Shown here: in pieces, positions 63,894 to 64,000 of the stretch
How the letters are laid out: every line of letters begins with the position of its first letter
Numbering within the stretch: position 1 is the stretch's first letter
Source: Knoellia sp. S7-12
GTDB lineage: Bacteria; Actinomycetota; Actinomycetes; Actinomycetales; Dermatophilaceae
Assembly (NCBI RefSeq): GCF_040518285.1
Contig: NZ_CP155449.1
Location: forward strand, 248,001-312,000
Direction: 5' to 3'
DNA: 64,000 nucleotides
Program-made: the position numbers and the translations under genes
Notes under the pieces: model-generated
Seen by the model: only the letters and a program-made list of their open reading frames with translations
Databases searched by the model: none
What the model was told of the DNA's origin: nothing

Positions 63894-64000
63894 TCAGGAA
63901 GGCAGTCCCCCGTTCCGAGCGAATCCGAACGTCGTCAAGACTCGTTCGATTGCACCGTCTACAGCTCCGTATCCGCCGATGTGCCGGTTGAGGCCCGGTA
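63894..64000 (-). CDS. C-terminal end of a gene running off the window
   Basis: An open minus-strand frame reads IGGYGAVDGAIERVLTTFGF and ends with TGA at 63896-63894. The short length makes the frame choice uncertain. Confidence 0.3.
   Translation of the reverse strand, partial: PGLNRHIGGYGAVDGAIERVLTTFGFARNGGLPS

Noticed and set aside
1..64000. CRISPR array, rRNA or complete tRNA gene
   Set aside because: No regularly spaced identical repeats and no recognisable RNA gene were seen in either strand.

Overview
This window is chromosomal DNA from a GC-rich actinobacterium. The best guess is a member of the Micrococcales close to the Intrasporangiaceae/Dermatophilaceae. That placement is an inference from the roughly 70% GC composition, the many GTG starts, the DUF222/HNH (13E12-type) gene, the DtxR/IdeR-like iron boxes and the LexA-type box. 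No rRNA, tRNA or CRISPR array was found.

Left part (0.1-15.4 kb): envelope and lipid genes (a large phosphatase-like membrane protein, a GT87 mannosyltransferase, two acyltransferases, a patatin), a GDT1-type transporter, prephenate dehydratase (pheA), a GlxA/AraC regulator divergent from a cysteine hydrolase, a HAD-acyltransferase fusion, a SWIM-SNF2 helicase and a lipoprotein. At 15.4-18.0 kb lies a scarred accessory island: a serine resolvase broken by a deletion and a frameshift, an intact IS30-family element, a coiled-coil ANTAR protein and a frameshifted DUF4145-like remnant.

Middle (18.1-45.9 kb): a DtxR-box-controlled efeUOB iron importer is translationally coupled to an alpha/beta hydrolase and a glucose-6-phosphate dehydrogenase. 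It is followed by an MFS-cNMP fusion, a diacylglycerol-kinase-like protein, a DinB-like protein, a CPA1 antiporter, the DUF222/HNH gene under a LexA-like box, a decayed Doc toxin-antitoxin pair, serS, and a two-component system whose promoter is duplicated in front of an ABC exporter operon. A second DtxR box precedes a siderophore uptake operon (binding lipoprotein, two permeases, ATPase, siderophore-interacting reductase).

Right part (45.9-64 kb): an rRNA/tRNA methyltransferase, purB, a low-molecular-weight protein tyrosine phosphatase, and a cydABDC cytochrome bd operon that ends in a BlaI repressor and an M56 protease. A cluster of TACTA/TAGTA half-sites precedes cydA, and a palindromic repeat cluster is embedded inside the cydD coding sequence. 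The last 4.7 kb is a patch of small hypothetical genes and two small P-loop proteins, probably accessory.

Window-wide patterns: many starts lie 5-7 nt after a TANNNT -10 element (leaderless transcription), and the heptamer GGCATAC/GTATGCC occurs 45 times by hand count where composition predicts about six or seven.
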